DNA of 64,000 nucleotides from Marinobacterium mangrovicola (GTDB lineage Bacteria; Pseudomonadota; Gammaproteobacteria; Pseudomonadales; Balneatricaceae). Shown one piece after another: positions 20,616-32,637 of this stretch. Every line of letters starts with the position of its first letter. Position 1 is the first letter of the stretch. The position numbers and the translations under genes are program-made. Location: the NCBI RefSeq assembly GCF_004339595.1, contig NZ_SMFU01000007.1:1548658-1612657 (forward strand), read 5' to 3'. The notes beneath the pieces were generated by a model. That model saw nothing but the letters and a program-made list of their open reading frames with translations, was not told where the DNA came from and did not search any database.

Positions 20616-20924
20616 CTAACGCACCTGCTGAGTCATCAGATCGATTGCCGCCTTTAACTCATCGTCGGTACATTTCATACAGGTACCCATACGCGGCATC
20701 GCCCCCTTACCCGCTTTCACGGTAGCGAGCATTGCATCCATACCCGTTTCAAGTCGCGGCGCCCAGGCAGCCGCATCATCCAGTTTCGGCGCCCCCGCCG
20801 TACCAGCCTTGTGACAAGCCACGCAATGCTTGTTCACTATTTCATCGGCCGTCTGCGCATTGACCACCTGACCTGCGAGAAATAACGCACTACCCAAAGA
20901 GAGCCCAACCAACAGACGCTTCAT
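20616..20924 (-). CDS. Cytochrome c5-type monohaem c-type cytochrome
   Basis: A 102-residue periplasmic electron carrier. A signal peptide (about 1-24, ending VNAQ) precedes a single haem site CVACH; the axial Met lies in MPRMGTC. A second pair of cysteines (CMKC) near the C-terminus is typical of cytochrome c5, where it forms a structural disulfide. ATG at 20924 is the likely start; a TTG immediately before it also exists. It is followed on the same strand by the end of the TCA block but separated by a terminator. Confidence 0.88.
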   Translation of the reverse strand: MKRLLVGLSLGSALFLAGQVVNAQTADEIVNKHCVACHKAGTAGAPKLDDAAAWAPRLETGMDAMLATVKAGKGAMPRMGTCMKCTDDELKAAIDLMTQQVR

Positions 20925-21021
20925 CAACGACCCCTTATCTTAATGAGTGATACTGCTATCAAAACAGATACCCCCAGGAGTTAAAAGGGCTTAAATCAGG
21001 TTTTCGTGACTATTCGGACAC

Positions 21022-21049
21022 AAAAAAAGGCGACCTAAGTCGCCTTTTT
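21022..21049 (-). terminator. Terminator of sucABlpdAsucCD
   Basis: Stem AAAAAGGCGAC/GTCGCCTTTTT with a four-base loop. It has A/T runs on both sides and can act in both directions. On the minus strand it lies 17 bases after the sucD stop. Confidence 0.85.
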
Positions 21050-21065
21050 CACTACCAGAAAAGAA

Positions 21066-21947
21066 TTACTTCATTTCCCAGCCAGTCAGTTCAGACAGCG
21101 CCTTGCCGATGTCGGCCAGGGAACGCACAGTCTTAACACCAGCGTCTTCCAGTGCTGCAAACTTCTCGTCAGCAGTACCTTTACCGCCAGAGATGATCGC
21201 ACCAGCGTGACCCATGCGCTTGCCCGGAGGAGCGGTAACACCAGCGATGTAAGAAACCACCGGCTTGGTGACGTTTGCCTTGATGTAGGCAGCCGCTTCT
21301 TCTTCAGCAGAACCGCCGATTTCACCGATCATCACGATCGCTTCGGTCTGCGGATCATTCTGGAACATTTCCAGGATGTCGATGAAGTTAGAGCCCGGGA
21401 TCGGGTCGCCACCGATACCAACACAGGTAGACTGACCGAAGCCAGCATCAGTAGTCTGCTTGACCGCTTCGTAAGTCAGGGTACCTGAACGGGAAACGAT
21501 ACCGACTTTACCCGGCAGATGGATGTGACCCGGCATGATACCGATCTTGCACTCACCCGGAGTGATAACACCCGGGCAGTTCGGACCGATCAGGCGCACG
21601 CCCAGCTCGTCACACTTAACCTTGCACTGCAGCATATCCATAACCGGGATGTGCTCAGTGATACAAACGATCAGCTTGATACCTGCGTTAGCAGCTTCCA
21701 GGATGGAATCCTTACAGAAAGCAGCCGGAACGTAGATAACAGAAGCTTCAGCGCCAGTGGCTTCAACGGCTTCAGCAACAGTGTTGAATACCGGCAGACC
21801 CAGGTGCTCAGTGCCACCTTTGCCCGGAGTTACGCCACCAACCATCTTGGTGCCGTAAGCGATCGCCTGTTCAGAGTGGAAGGTACCCTGACCACCAGTG
21901 AAACCCTGACAGATTACTTTGGTGTCTTTATTAATCAGTACGGACAT
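21066..21947 (-). CDS. sucD: Succinyl-CoA synthetase, alpha subunit
   Basis: Alpha subunit (293 residues) of the TCA enzyme that couples succinyl-CoA cleavage to ATP/GTP formation. The CoA-binding fold is at the N-terminus ([14 protein letters not shown]), and the phosphorylated active-site His is in [18 protein letters not shown]. Its start lies two bases after the sucC stop, so translation is coupled. It is the last gene of the sucABlpdAsucCD block. Confidence 0.97.
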   Translation of the reverse strand: MSVLINKDTKVICQGFTGGQGTFHSEQAIAYGTKMVGGVTPGKGGTEHLGLPVFNTVAEAVEATGAEASVIYVPAAFCKDSILEAANAGIKLIVCITEHIPVMDMLQCKVKCDELGVRLIGPNCPGVITPGECKIGIMPGHIHLPGKVGIVSRSGTLTYEAVKQTTDAGFGQSTCVGIGGDPIPGSNFIDILEMFQNDPQTEAIVMIGEIGGSAEEEAAAYIKANVTKPVVSYIAGVTAPPGKRMGHAGAIISGGKGTADEKFAALEDAGVKTVRSLADIGKALSELTGWEMK

Positions 21948-21949
21948 GA

Positions 21950-23116
21950 TTATTTACCCCCCGCTGCTTTAACCGCCTGCTGAGCCGCGTCGGTCAGGCT
22001 GGTCGCTGCGATGATATCCAGGCCAGACTCGGACAGGAGCTTGGAACCCAGATCTGCGTTGTTACCTTCCAGACGTACCACAACCGGTACGCTCACACCC
22101 ACTTCCTTGACCGCGCCGATGATACCTTCGGCAATCAGGTCACAACGAACGATACCGCCGAAGATGTTAACCAGTACGGCTTTAACGTTGCTGTCTTCAA
22201 GGATGATCTTGAACGCTTCGGTAACACGCTCTTTGGTCGCACCACCACCAACGTCGAGGAAGTTGGCCGGGAAACCGCCGTGCAGGGAAACGATATCCAT
22301 GGTACCCATGGCCAGGCCTGCGCCGTTAACCATGCAACCGATGTTACCGGTCAGTGCAACGTAGTTCAGGTCCCACTCAGCAGCGCGGGCTTCACGCTCG
22401 TCGTCCTGAGAAGGATCGTGCATTTCCTGGATATCCTTGTGGCGATAAACGGAGTTACCGTCGATCACGACTTTTGCATCCAGGCAGTGCAGATTGCCCT
22501 GGTCGGTGATAACCAGCGGGTTGATTTCGAGCAGCGCGAGATCTTTCTCTTCAAACATTTTCGCCAGACCCATGAAGATCTTGGTGAACTGCTTGATCTG
22601 GTCGCCTTTCAGGCCCAGTTTGAACGCCAGCTCACGACCCTGATACGGCTGAGCGCCGGTCAGCGGGTCGATGGTTGCCTTGAGAATCTTTTCCGGAGTC
22701 TCTTCAGCAACTTTCTCGATTTCCACACCACCTTCGGTAGACGCCATGAAGACGATACGGCGGCTGGAGCGGTCAACAACGGCACCCAGGTAGAGTTCGT
22801 TGGCGATATCGGTGCAGGTTTCAACCAGGATCTTGGAAACCGGCTGACCGTTAGCGTCTGTCTGGTAAGTTACCAGACGCTCGCCGAGCCATTTTTCAGC
22901 GAAGGCTTTAGCTTCTTCCGGGCTGTCGACCAGTTTCACACCGCCCGCTTTACCGCGGCCGCCGGCGTGTACCTGAGCCTTAACGACCCACTTGTCTCCG
23001 CCAATCTGCTTGGCTGCTTCTACTGCTGCTTCCGGAGTATCTACCGCAATCCCTTTGGAAACCGGCAGACCATAGGCGGCAAACAGCTGTTTACCCTGGT
23101 ACTCGTGAAGGTTCAT
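21950..23116 (-). CDS. sucC: Succinyl-CoA synthetase, beta subunit
   Basis: Beta subunit of 388 residues with an N-terminal ATP-grasp domain (start [23 protein letters not shown]) and a C-terminal ligase domain ([10 protein letters not shown]). It forms the alpha/beta complex with SucD. It lies 131 bases downstream of lpdA; that gap carries two hairpins that could uncouple its expression from sucAB-lpdA. Confidence 0.97.
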   Translation of the reverse strand: MNLHEYQGKQLFAAYGLPVSKGIAVDTPEAAVEAAKQIGGDKWVVKAQVHAGGRGKAGGVKLVDSPEEAKAFAEKWLGERLVTYQTDANGQPVSKILVETCTDIANELYLGAVVDRSSRRIVFMASTEGGVEIEKVAEETPEKILKATIDPLTGAQPYQGRELAFKLGLKGDQIKQFTKIFMGLAKMFEEKDLALLEINPLVITDQGNLHCLDAKVVIDGNSVYRHKDIQEMHDPSQDDEREARAAEWDLNYVALTGNIGCMVNGAGLAMGTMDIVSLHGGFPANFLDVGGGATKERVTEAFKIILEDSNVKAVLVNIFGGIVRCDLIAEGIIGAVKEVGVSVPVVVRLEGNNADLGSKLLSESGLDIIAATSLTDAAQQAVKAAGGK

Positions 23117-23147
23117 GCTCTAATCCGTTATTGTGTCGGTTATTCAT

Positions 23148-23223
23148 ACACGGGCCGCGAATGTGCAGCCCCGTGTCTGCTTATAATGATGCTGCCACAT
23201 CAGGCCGGGCTTGTGGCCCGGCC
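23148..23223 (-). promoter_or_regulatory. Two hairpins in the lpdA-sucC intercistronic gap
   Basis: Arms ACACGGG/CCCGTGT (23148-23154, 23170-23176) and GGCCGGGC/GCCCGGCC (23203-23210, 23216-23223) give two perfect inverted repeats within the 131-base gap. Neither has a U tract in the minus direction. They could act in RNA processing, stability or attenuation between lpdA and sucC, or be a small interspersed element. Confidence 0.5.
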
Positions 23224-23247
23224 GTCTTGCAGCGCAACCCTCAGGAT

Positions 23248-24690
<1,443 letters not shown>

Positions 24691-24726
24691 TTAATCCTGT
24701 TCTCTCTCGTTCGATTGTGGGCTCGA

Positions 24727-25944
24727 TTAGATATCCAGCAGCATACGGGCCGGATCTTCCAGGAGGTCCTTGATGGTGACCAGGAACTGTACTGCTTCCT
24801 TACCATCAATCATACGGTGATCGTATGACAGCGCCAGATACATCATCGGCAGAACCACAACTTCGCCGTTCACGGCCATCGGGCGTTCCTGGATTTTGTG
24901 CATACCCAGAATCGCAGTCTGCGGCGGGTTCAGGATCGGAGTAGACATCAGGGAACCGAACACACCACCGTTGGTGATAGTGAAGGTACCACCCTGCATG
25001 TCATCCATGCCCAGCTTGCCGTCACGACCGCGTGCGCCGAAGTCACGGATAGTGCCTTCGATGTCGGCCAGGCTCATGCTGTCGGTATCACGCAGAACCG
25101 GAACCATCAGGCCACGATCGGTAGATACGGCAACACCGATATCCTGGTAACCATGGTAAACCATGTCGTTACCGTCGATAGAGGCGTTCACAGCCGGGAA
25201 ACGCTTCAGCGCTTCGGTAGCCGCCTTCACGAAGAAGGACATGAAGCCCAGACGGGTACCGTTGTGAGTCTTCTCGAACAGATCTTTGTACTGCGAACGC
25301 AGATCCATGACCGGCTTCATGTTGACTTCGTTGTAAGTCGTCAGCATGGCAGCATTCTGCTGAGCTTCAACCAGGCGCTTGGCGATGGTTGCACGCAGGC
25401 GGGTCATCGGAACGCGCTTCTCGGTGCGCTCGCCAGCCGGAACATTAACCGGAGCAGCCGCTGCAGCAGGCTTGGCAGCCGGAGCCGCCGGCTTGTTTTT
25501 CAGGAAGTTCTGAACGTCTTCCTTGGTGATACCGCCACCTTTACCGGTAGCCGGAATCTGGCTGGCATCCAGGTTGTTTTCTTCGATCAGCTTGCGTGCT
25601 GCCGGGCCGACCTTGTCGCCATCGCCAGTTTCGCCCGCTGCGGCGGTGGTGGTTTCTGCCGCCGCCGGTGCTGCTTCTTCTTTAGCCGGCGCAGACGCAC
25701 CCGCAGCACCCTCTTCGAAGATTGCGATAACTTCGTCGCTCAGGACAGTATCGCCTTCGTTTTTAACGATTTCCTTGATCACACCGTCTGCCGGTGCAAC
25801 CACTTCAAGAACGACCTTATCGGTCTCGATATCTACGATAAGATCGTCAGCTGAGCAAGCCTCACCAGGCTGCTTGTGCCAGGTTGCAACAGTACCGTCC
25901 GCTACGGACTCCGGGAATGTCGGTGCTTTGATATCGATGGACAT
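24727..25944 (-). CDS. sucB: Dihydrolipoyl succinyltransferase (E2 of 2-oxoglutarate dehydrogenase)
   Basis: A 405-residue E2 subunit. One lipoyl domain lies at 1-80 with the modified Lys in ETDKV, then an Ala/Glu-rich linker, a peripheral subunit-binding domain (about 105-145), a second Ala/Pro-rich linker and the catalytic domain with HRMIDG near the end. It transfers succinyl groups to CoA. It lies 46 bases downstream of sucA and 39 bases upstream of lpdA. Confidence 0.97.
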   Translation of the reverse strand: MSIDIKAPTFPESVADGTVATWHKQPGEACSADDLIVDIETDKVVLEVVAPADGVIKEIVKNEGDTVLSDEVIAIFEEGAAGASAPAKEEAAPAAAETTTAAAGETGDGDKVGPAARKLIEENNLDASQIPATGKGGGITKEDVQNFLKNKPAAPAAKPAAAAAPVNVPAGERTEKRVPMTRLRATIAKRLVEAQQNAAMLTTYNEVNMKPVMDLRSQYKDLFEKTHNGTRLGFMSFFVKAATEALKRFPAVNASIDGNDMVYHGYQDIGVAVSTDRGLMVPVLRDTDSMSLADIEGTIRDFGARGRDGKLGMDDMQGGTFTITNGGVFGSLMSTPILNPPQTAILGMHKIQERPMAVNGEVVVLPMMYLALSYDHRMIDGKEAVQFLVTIKDLLEDPARMLLDI

Positions 25945-25990
25945 GCTGTTTCCTTTATATGGTGCTCGTTTCTATGCTAACGAACTGTCA

Positions 25991-28822
25991 TTAACCGTTG
26001 ATTGCTTCGTTGACCAGCTGTTCCTGCTGCTCGAGGTGAACCGAGATGTAACCTACAGCCGGTGCCGCGGCGTGCGGACGACCTACACCCTCGAGGTAGA
26101 GCTTGGCATTGTGCTTATGCAGCACGTTGCGCATGTGGTGCTGACTGCAGTACCACGCGCCCTGGTTCATCGGCTCTTCCTGACACCAGACCACTGTTTC
26201 CAGGTTGGTGTACTCGCTGATCGTTTCCAGCAGAATCTCTTCCGGGAACGGGTACAGCTGCTCGATACGGACGATAGCAACATCATCTTTCGCCAGTTCG
26301 GTGCGACGGTTGTACAGATCGTAGTAAACCTTACCGCTACACATAACGAGGCGTTTAACTTTCTTCGGATCGATCGCATCCACTTCCGGGATCACCGGCT
26401 GGAAGCCACCATCAGCCAGCTCTTCCAGGGAAGAGACCGCCTGCTTGTGACGCAGCAGTGACTTCGGCGACATCACGATCAACGGCTTGCGCAGCGGACG
26501 TACAACCTGACGGCGCAGCAGATGGAAGATCTGAGCCGGTGTTGTCGGTACGCAGACCTGGATATTGTGCTCGGCGGACAGCTGCAGGAAGCGCTCCAGA
26601 CGTGCTGAAGAGTGTTCCGGCCCCTGACCTTCAAAACCGTGCGGCAGAAGCATGGTCAGACCGCACAGACGCTGCCACTTCTGTTCACCAGAAGTGATGA
26701 ACTGGTCGATTACCACCTGGGCACCGTTGGCGAAATCACCAAACTGGGCTTCCCAGATCACCAGCGCGTTAGGCGTAGTGGTGGCGTAACCATATTCAAA
26801 ACCAAGCACCGCTTCTTCCGACAGCAGAGAGTCGTAGATATCGAACTCAGGCTGTTCCGGCGCGATGTTCTGCAGCGGCACGTAGCTGCTGGCATCTTTC
26901 TGGTTATGCAGCACCGCATGACGGTGGGAGAAGGTACCACGACCTACATCCTGACCGGTCAGACGCACCGGATAGCCTTCTGCAAGCAGGGTTGCGTAAG
27001 CCAGGGTTTCGGCGAAGCCCCAGTTCGCTTCCATGGCACCGTGTGCCATCTTCTTGCGGTCTTCGTAGATCTTCTGAACCTGACGCTGAATCGCGAAGCC
27101 TTCCGGGTACTCGGCGATATTGTTCGCCAGTTCCTGGAGAAGTTTCATATCAACGCGGGTATCGCAGTCGAAGCTCCACTGGTGACCCAGGTACGGACGC
27201 CAGTCAACGAACAGTTCGGTGTTCGGCTCTTTAACCAGAGCGCGCGCCACGTGCTCACCGTTTTCGAGCTGGCTGCGGTACTCTTTCTCCATCGCCTTGC
27301 TCTGCTCTTCAGTGATCACTTTTTCAGCGACCAACTGCTCAGCGTAAAGCGTACGAGTGGATTTCTGGTTCTTGATCTTGGAGTACATCAGCGGCTGAGT
27401 ACCGGACGGCTCGTCAGCTTCGTTGTGACCACGACGACGGTAGCAGACCAGGTCGATAACCACGTCTTTGCCGAATTCGTGACGGTAATCCACCGCCAGC
27501 TGAGTCACGAAGCGAACCGCTTCGGGATCATCGCCGTTCACGTGGAAGATCGGCGCCTGCACCATTTTCGCAACGTCAGTACAGTACTCGGTAGAGCGTG
27601 CATCTTCTTTGCGAGAGGTGGTGAAACCAACCTGGTTGTTGATGACGATGTGGATGGTACCGCCGGTTTTGTAAGCACGGGTCTGAGACATCTGGAATGT
27701 CTCCATAACCACGCCCTGACCTGCGAACGCCGCATCACCGTGGATATTTACCGGTACGACGGTATCGCCATTCTCGTCATTACGACGATCCTGACGTGCA
27801 CGTACGGAACCGACAACAACCGGCGCCGCGATCTCAAGGTGAGACGGGTTGAACGCCATCGCCAGGTGAACTTCGCCACCATCGGTCATCACGTTGGATG
27901 AGAAGCCCTGGTGGTACTTAACGTCACCGGAACTCTCTACCAGCTTCTTACCTTCGAACTCGCCGAACAGATCGGTCGGGTTTTTACCGAAGATGTTAAC
28001 CAGGGTATTCAGGCGACCACGGTGAGCCATGCCGATAACGATCTCTTTGGCACCCTGCTTACCGGCGCGACGCACCAGCGTATTCAGGGAAACGATCAGA
28101 GATTCGCCACCTTCAAGACCGAAGCGCTTGGCACCGGCGTAACGGGAGCCGAGATATTTCTCCAGCCCTTCCGCAGCAGTCAGACGCTCCAGCACCATCA
28201 TCTTCATATCCTGTTCTACTTCAGGATGTGAACGGACGGGCTCCAGGCGCGACTGAATCCAGCGCTTTTCCTGGGTATCGACGATGTGCATGTACTCAGC
28301 GCCGACCGTGGTGCAGTAAGTCTTCTTAAGATCGGCCAGGATCTCTTTCAACGGCGCTTCTTCTTTACCGAAGAACAGAGAGCCAAGCTGGAACACGGTG
28401 TCGTAGTCCGCTTCAGACAGCTCATGGAAGCGAGGCTCCAGATCAGGCACCTGCTCGCGCTCAAGAAGTCCAAGCGGGTCGATCTGTGCCACCTGGTGAC
28501 CACGCACACGGTAGGCGTTGATCATACGCAGCACACGAACCTGCTTCTTCTCATGCTCGGAGCTTACGCTGCTGACAGCACCGGGCTGAGCGCGCTTCTG
28601 GTTCTTGGAAAGATAAAGAAAGTGTTCCCGAATAGGAGAATGGGGAACATCTTGGGAGATGCTGTCACCAACTTTGGGAAGCTGGTCGAACTCTTCACGC
28701 CACTCTTGTGGAACGGCGTTCGGGTCCATCAGGTAGGTTTCGTACAGTTGCTCGACGTAGGAAAGGTTGCCACCGTACAGGTGAGCATTCTTCCACATCA
28801 GCTCCATTATGCCATCTTGCAT
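25991..28822 (-). CDS. sucA: 2-oxoglutarate dehydrogenase E1
   Basis: Thiamine-diphosphate-dependent E1 of 943 residues that decarboxylates 2-oxoglutarate. The N-terminal OGDH extension (YVEQLYETYLMDPNAVP), the ThDP motif region with GMAHRGRLN and GDAAFAGQG, and the transketolase-like C-terminal half are visible. ATG at 28822 is chosen because MQDGIMELMW matches family N-termini and AGGGTGAT lies upstream; the frame is open a further 17 codons. It is the first gene of sucABlpdAsucCD, separated from sdhB by a terminator and about 250 bases. Confidence 0.96.
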   Translation of the reverse strand: MQDGIMELMWKNAHLYGGNLSYVEQLYETYLMDPNAVPQEWREEFDQLPKVGDSISQDVPHSPIREHFLYLSKNQKRAQPGAVSSVSSEHEKKQVRVLRMINAYRVRGHQVAQIDPLGLLEREQVPDLEPRFHELSEADYDTVFQLGSLFFGKEEAPLKEILADLKKTYCTTVGAEYMHIVDTQEKRWIQSRLEPVRSHPEVEQDMKMMVLERLTAAEGLEKYLGSRYAGAKRFGLEGGESLIVSLNTLVRRAGKQGAKEIVIGMAHRGRLNTLVNIFGKNPTDLFGEFEGKKLVESSGDVKYHQGFSSNVMTDGGEVHLAMAFNPSHLEIAAPVVVGSVRARQDRRNDENGDTVVPVNIHGDAAFAGQGVVMETFQMSQTRAYKTGGTIHIVINNQVGFTTSRKEDARSTEYCTDVAKMVQAPIFHVNGDDPEAVRFVTQLAVDYRHEFGKDVVIDLVCYRRRGHNEADEPSGTQPLMYSKIKNQKSTRTLYAEQLVAEKVITEEQSKAMEKEYRSQLENGEHVARALVKEPNTELFVDWRPYLGHQWSFDCDTRVDMKLLQELANNIAEYPEGFAIQRQVQKIYEDRKKMAHGAMEANWGFAETLAYATLLAEGYPVRLTGQDVGRGTFSHRHAVLHNQKDASSYVPLQNIAPEQPEFDIYDSLLSEEAVLGFEYGYATTTPNALVIWEAQFGDFANGAQVVIDQFITSGEQKWQRLCGLTMLLPHGFEGQGPEHSSARLERFLQLSAEHNIQVCVPTTPAQIFHLLRRQVVRPLRKPLIVMSPKSLLRHKQAVSSLEELADGGFQPVIPEVDAIDPKKVKRLVMCSGKVYYDLYNRRTELAKDDVAIVRIEQLYPFPEEILLETISEYTNLETVVWCQEEPMNQGAWYCSQHHMRNVLHKHNAKLYLEGVGRPHAAAPAVGYISVHLEQQEQLVNEAING

Positions 28823-29075
28823 TATGATATCACCCTGGCTTTGGGGGCGTAGGCCGCGATCAGGGTGCACCATGTCCTGCTCATCAATACCTATCCCCTG
28901 CTGATTACCGATTTGTTATTCAGCTGCAATCTAACGGGTCGCGTGAAATTGCGGGAAATATTTTACGACTTTTCATTGAGCCTTAACACAGCTAGCGGGG
29001 ATGGATACTACTAAAGTTCCCTCGAATTCTGTTTTTCCTTCCACAAAAGACGAATTGCGCAGGCCCAAAATGCAA
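28823..29075 (-). promoter_or_regulatory. sucA leader and probable promoter region
   Basis: About 250 bases lie between the sdhB terminator and sucA, so the suc genes can have their own promoter as well as any read-through. TAAAAT near 28960 on the minus strand is a possible -10, but no convincing -35 accompanies it. No other gene is seen here. Confidence 0.35.
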
Positions 29076-29099
29076 AAAAGCGGCACTCAGTGCCGCTTT
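29076..29099 (-). terminator. Terminator after sdhB
   Basis: Stem AAAGCGGCA/TGCCGCTTT with a five-base loop. On the minus strand it is followed by UUUU and lies about 20 bases after the sdhB stop. Confidence 0.8.
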
Positions 29100-29120
29100 C
29101 TGTTCAATCCTCAACCAATA

Positions 29121-29825
29121 TCAGGTTGCCTGCTGAATCAGCATGGTACGGATCTTACCGATCGCCTTGGTCGGGTTCAGCCCTTTCGGACAGACGCTGA
29201 CGCAGTTCATGATGCCGTGGCAGCGGAATACGCTGAACGGATCATCAAGCTCGGCCAGACGCTGACGCGTAGCAGTATCACGGCTATCTGCCAGGAAGCG
29301 GTAAGCCTGCAGCAGACCAGACGGCCCAACAAACTTATCCGGGTTCCACCAGAAAGACGGACAGGCAGTAGAACAGCATGCACAGAGAATACACTCGTAC
29401 AGACCATCCAGCTCAGCGCGCTCTTCCGGAGACTGCAGACGCTCGATCGCCGGCGCCGGAGTATCGTTGATCAGGAACGGCTTGATCTTCTCGTACTGCT
29501 TGTAGAACTGAGCCATATCGACAACCAGGTCACGAATGACCGGCAGACCCGGCAGCGGACGCAGCACCAGCTTGTCGCCTTCAACAACCTGGGACAGCGG
29601 CGTGATGCACGCCAGACCGTTCTTACCGTTCATGTTCATACCGTCGGAGCCACAAACCCCTTCACGGCATGAACGACGGAAAGCCAGAGTCGCATCTTTC
29701 TCTTTCAGCAGCTGGAGAAGATCCAGCACCATGATGTCTTTGCCGCCCGGGATATCGATATGGATATCCTGCATGTACGGCGCGTCATCAACTTCAGGGT
29801 TATAGCGATATACACTTACCAGCAT
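29121..29825 (-). CDS. sdhB: Succinate dehydrogenase iron-sulfur subunit
   Basis: A 234-residue electron-transfer subunit of complex II. The [2Fe-2S] cysteines lie in SCREGVCGSDGMN and the following GLAC; the [4Fe-4S] and [3Fe-4S] ligands lie in CILCACCSTACP and CHGIMNCVSVCPKGLNP. It is the last gene of sdhCDAB, 12 bases after sdhA. Confidence 0.97.
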   Translation of the reverse strand: MLVSVYRYNPEVDDAPYMQDIHIDIPGGKDIMVLDLLQLLKEKDATLAFRRSCREGVCGSDGMNMNGKNGLACITPLSQVVEGDKLVLRPLPGLPVIRDLVVDMAQFYKQYEKIKPFLINDTPAPAIERLQSPEERAELDGLYECILCACCSTACPSFWWNPDKFVGPSGLLQAYRFLADSRDTATRQRLAELDDPFSVFRCHGIMNCVSVCPKGLNPTKAIGKIRTMLIQQAT

Positions 29826-29837
29826 AGTACCAGCCCC

Positions 29838-31610
29838 TTAATAAGTTCGTACTTTCGGCGGGAACGGATCCATCGTCTTCGGTGCGAAGTTAACCGCACG
29901 CTTGCCGATGTGCTTATCCTGCGGGTAGAAGACAGAGTGGCAGAGCCAGTTCTCGTCATCACGATCGGTAAAGTCGTTACGGGCGTGAGCACCGCGAGAC
30001 TCTTTCCGCACTTCCGCAGCAATAGCCGTTGCTTCAGCCACTTCCATCAGGTTCTCGAGCTCAAGCGCTTCGATACGCGAGGTATTGAATGCCTGACTCT
30101 TATCTTCCAGATGTACGTTGGCAACGCGCTCTCGGAGCTCTTTCAGCAGACCAAGACCCTTCTGCATGCTTTCGCCGTCACGGAATACACCGAAGTACAG
30201 CTGCATGGTGTTCTGCAGATCCTTGCGCACATCAGCGATGCTTTCACCACCGGTGCTGGTGTTCAGGCGATTCAGGCGACCCATAGCCGCTTCGATGTCT
30301 GCATCGGTAGCACCAGCCACTTCGTAGCCTTCACGCATCTGCTGTTCAATCTGCAGTCCCGCCGCACGACCGAATACAACCAGGTCAAGCAGGGAGTTAC
30401 CACCCAGACGGTTTGCGCCATGCACGGATACACAGGCAACCTCACCACAGGCAAACAGACCCTGAACAACGGAATCTTCACCGTTATCGTTCGGTGCCAG
30501 CACCTGGCCGCCGATATTGGTCGCCAGACCACCCATCATGTAGTGGCAGGTCGGCACAACCGGGATCGGCTCTTTAACCGGATCCGCAGCAGCGAAGGTC
30601 TGAGACAGCTCACAGATACCCGGCAGACGGGAGTGCAGAACTTCTTCACCCAGATGATCGAGCTTCAGGTAAACGTGGTCACCGTTTTCACCGCAACCGC
30701 GACCTTCAAGAATCTCGAGAATCATGGAACGGGCAACAACGTCACGACCAGCAAGGTCTTTCGCGTTCGGAGCATAACGCTCCATGAAACGCTCACCATC
30801 CTTGTTGATCAGGTAGCCACCCTCACCGCGGCAACCCTCGGTCACGAGAACACCAGCGCCGGCAATACCGGTCGGGTGGAACTGCCACATTTCCATATCC
30901 TGCGCCGGAACACCGGCACGCAGCGCCATGCCGACACCGTCACCGGTGTTGATCAGGGCGTTGGTAGTGGAAGCGTAGATACGACCCGCACCGCCGGTAG
31001 CCAGTACGGTGGCCTTAGCCTTGATATAAACGGTTTCGCCGGTCTCGATGCAGATCGCGATACAACCAACGACAGCGCCGTCAGCGTTCTTGACCAGATC
31101 GACCGCGTACCATTCATTCAGGAAGGTAGTACCGGCCTTCATGTTGGCCTGGTACAAGGTGTGCAGCAATGCGTGACCGGTACGGTCAGCAGCGGCACAG
31201 GTACGGGCAGCCTGACCACCCTCACCGAAGTTTTTCGACTGACCGCCGAACGGACGCTGATAGATGCGGCCTACTTCAGTACGGGAGAACGGCAGACCCA
31301 TGTGGTCGAGTTCAAATACCGCCTGGGGGCCCACAGAGCACATGTACTCGATAGCGTCCTGGTCACCGATGTAATCAGACCCTTTGACGGTATCGTACAT
31401 GTGCCAGCGCCAATCATCGTTCGGATCAGCACTCGCAATCGCACAGGTAATACCACCCTGGGCAGATACAGTGTGGGAACGAGTCGGGAAAACCTTGGTC
31501 ACACAGGCAGTGTTCAAGCCGGACTGTGCCAGCTGGAGCGCAGCGCGCATGCCTGCACCACCACCGCCGACAACAATAGCGTCGAAAGAGAGCGTACGCA
31601 GTTTAGACAT
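29838..31610 (-). CDS. sdhA: Succinate dehydrogenase flavoprotein subunit
   Basis: A 590-residue FAD subunit that oxidises succinate. It shows the dinucleotide fold [14 protein letters not shown], the covalent FAD His region [11 protein letters not shown], the substrate Arg/His region HPTGIAGAG and [17 protein letters not shown]. It lies three bases after sdhD and 12 before sdhB. A 755-codon open frame on the opposite strand over this gene is a coding shadow. Confidence 0.98.
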   Translation of the reverse strand: MSKLRTLSFDAIVVGGGGAGMRAALQLAQSGLNTACVTKVFPTRSHTVSAQGGITCAIASADPNDDWRWHMYDTVKGSDYIGDQDAIEYMCSVGPQAVFELDHMGLPFSRTEVGRIYQRPFGGQSKNFGEGGQAARTCAAADRTGHALLHTLYQANMKAGTTFLNEWYAVDLVKNADGAVVGCIAICIETGETVYIKAKATVLATGGAGRIYASTTNALINTGDGVGMALRAGVPAQDMEMWQFHPTGIAGAGVLVTEGCRGEGGYLINKDGERFMERYAPNAKDLAGRDVVARSMILEILEGRGCGENGDHVYLKLDHLGEEVLHSRLPGICELSQTFAAADPVKEPIPVVPTCHYMMGGLATNIGGQVLAPNDNGEDSVVQGLFACGEVACVSVHGANRLGGNSLLDLVVFGRAAGLQIEQQMREGYEVAGATDADIEAAMGRLNRLNTSTGGESIADVRKDLQNTMQLYFGVFRDGESMQKGLGLLKELRERVANVHLEDKSQAFNTSRIEALELENLMEVAEATAIAAEVRKESRGAHARNDFTDRDDENWLCHSVFYPQDKHIGKRAVNFAPKTMDPFPPKVRTY

Positions 31611-31613
31611 GTC

Positions 31614-31967
31614 TTAGATACCCCAAAGAATCTGGATGCCCCACACAACGTAAATAAACGCCAGCAGGCCACAAACGGACTGGAATACGAAACGGGCGCC
31701 GGTCGGCTTGATGTAGTCGGTAGAAACAGACCACATACCGATCCAGGCATGAGCCACCATGGAGAGCAGTGCCAGCAGCGTAAAGATACGCATACCGGTT
31801 CCATCGAACAGGCCTCTCCACTGGTTATAATCCATATCCGGGTTGAACAGCAGGTAGCCGATCATGAACACGGTGTAAGCGAGAAGAATGACGGCAGTAA
31901 CACGCTGCATCATCCAGTCATACAGGCCACTACGGCCAAAGCTCGTAATACTGGTTACCATATCCAT
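31614..31967 (-). CDS. sdhD: Succinate dehydrogenase membrane anchor subunit D
   Basis: A 117-residue membrane anchor with three hydrophobic segments that binds quinone and haem b together with SdhC. The HAWIGMWSVSTDYI segment contains the expected haem-ligand His and quinone-site residues. Its start overlaps the end of sdhC by 13 bases, implying coupled translation. Confidence 0.93.
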   Translation of the reverse strand: MDMVTSITSFGRSGLYDWMMQRVTAVILLAYTVFMIGYLLFNPDMDYNQWRGLFDGTGMRIFTLLALLSMVAHAWIGMWSVSTDYIKPTGARFVFQSVCGLLAFIYVVWGIQILWGI

Positions 31968-32332
31968 ACTCCTGCCAGAAGAATCGCTACAACAGCGACA
32001 ACGAGTGTCACCTTAGCTGCGCGCTGACCGCTTTCCAGTTCTTCACAGAAACCAGCATCCATAATCAGGTGCTTGATACCAGCAAAGAAGTGGTACAGGA
32101 GCGCTGAGACCAGACCCCATGCAATGAGTTTTGCCAGGAAGGATTCCTGGAGCATCTCCTGGGCTTCAGCAAAGCCTTGCGGAGATTCCAGCGAAAGGCT
32201 CAACGCGTACACCATGAAGATGGCGCCGAAGAACAGCGCGACACCTGATACACGGTGTAGGATGGACGTAATCGCCGGTAGTGGCTGTTTAATTGTTCGC
32301 AGATCTAAGTTTACAGGTCTATTTTTGTTCAC
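31955..32332 (-). CDS. sdhC: Succinate dehydrogenase cytochrome b556 subunit
   Basis: A 125-residue membrane anchor with three membrane segments. The signature HRVSGVALFFGA and the haem-ligand HFFAGIKHLIMDAG are present. The start is GTG at 32332, with only a weak ribosome site (AGAGCC). It is the first gene of sdhCDAB, divergent from gltA across 432 bases. A long hairpin lies in its untranslated leader. Confidence 0.95.
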   Translation of the reverse strand: MNKNRPVNLDLRTIKQPLPAITSILHRVSGVALFFGAIFMVYALSLSLESPQGFAEAQEMLQESFLAKLIAWGLVSALLYHFFAGIKHLIMDAGFCEELESGQRAAKVTLVVAVVAILLAGVWIW

Positions 32333-32410
32333 GGCTCTAGTTCACACTCTTTCGGCCCTGTTGCAGGACTCGGTTGTTTGGAAGTGCTCAGAGAGTAGTA
32401 CCTCGAGATG

Positions 32411-32454
32411 CCTGAAATGCGCTCATATATTTTGCTTTTCTGAGTCATTTCAGG
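32411..32454 (-). promoter_or_regulatory. Long inverted repeat in the sdhC leader
   Basis: Arms CCTGAAATG and CATTTCAGG are perfect and continue inward as CTCA/TGAG after a one/two-base bulge, giving a stem of about 13 bp. On the minus strand a candidate sigma-70 promoter (TATACT at about 32460-32465 with TTGTGT 17 bases upstream) would start RNA just before or within it. It could be an operator or a 5' stabilising hairpin of the sdh mRNA. Confidence 0.55.
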
Positions 32455-32637
32455 AGCCGAAGTATAGACACTTCCCCCTTTGAACACAATGCAGCGCAGC
32501 CCGCATTAGCCTTATGTCCAATGCCGCCGACACGCTGCAAAAGGCCTCTACCCCTCTCTTTTTAATAGCATTGTGCCTATGAATGGAATTGAAATTTTCC
32601 TCATGATGCAATGCAACATATTAGCCCTTCGGCTAAA

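Noticed and set aside
24898-26461. Two plus-strand frames of more than 300 codons over sucB and sucA
   Set aside because: They are antisense shadows; the sucB and sucA frames explain the region fully.
26612-27901. A 429-codon plus-strand frame over sucA
   Set aside because: It is a shadow of the strongly conserved sucA frame with no ribosome site or family resemblance.
29760-32027. A 755-codon open frame on the plus strand over sdhB, sdhA and sdhD
   Set aside because: It is antisense to conserved sdh genes, its protein has no recognisable domain, and long antisense frames are common in GC-rich genes with this codon use.
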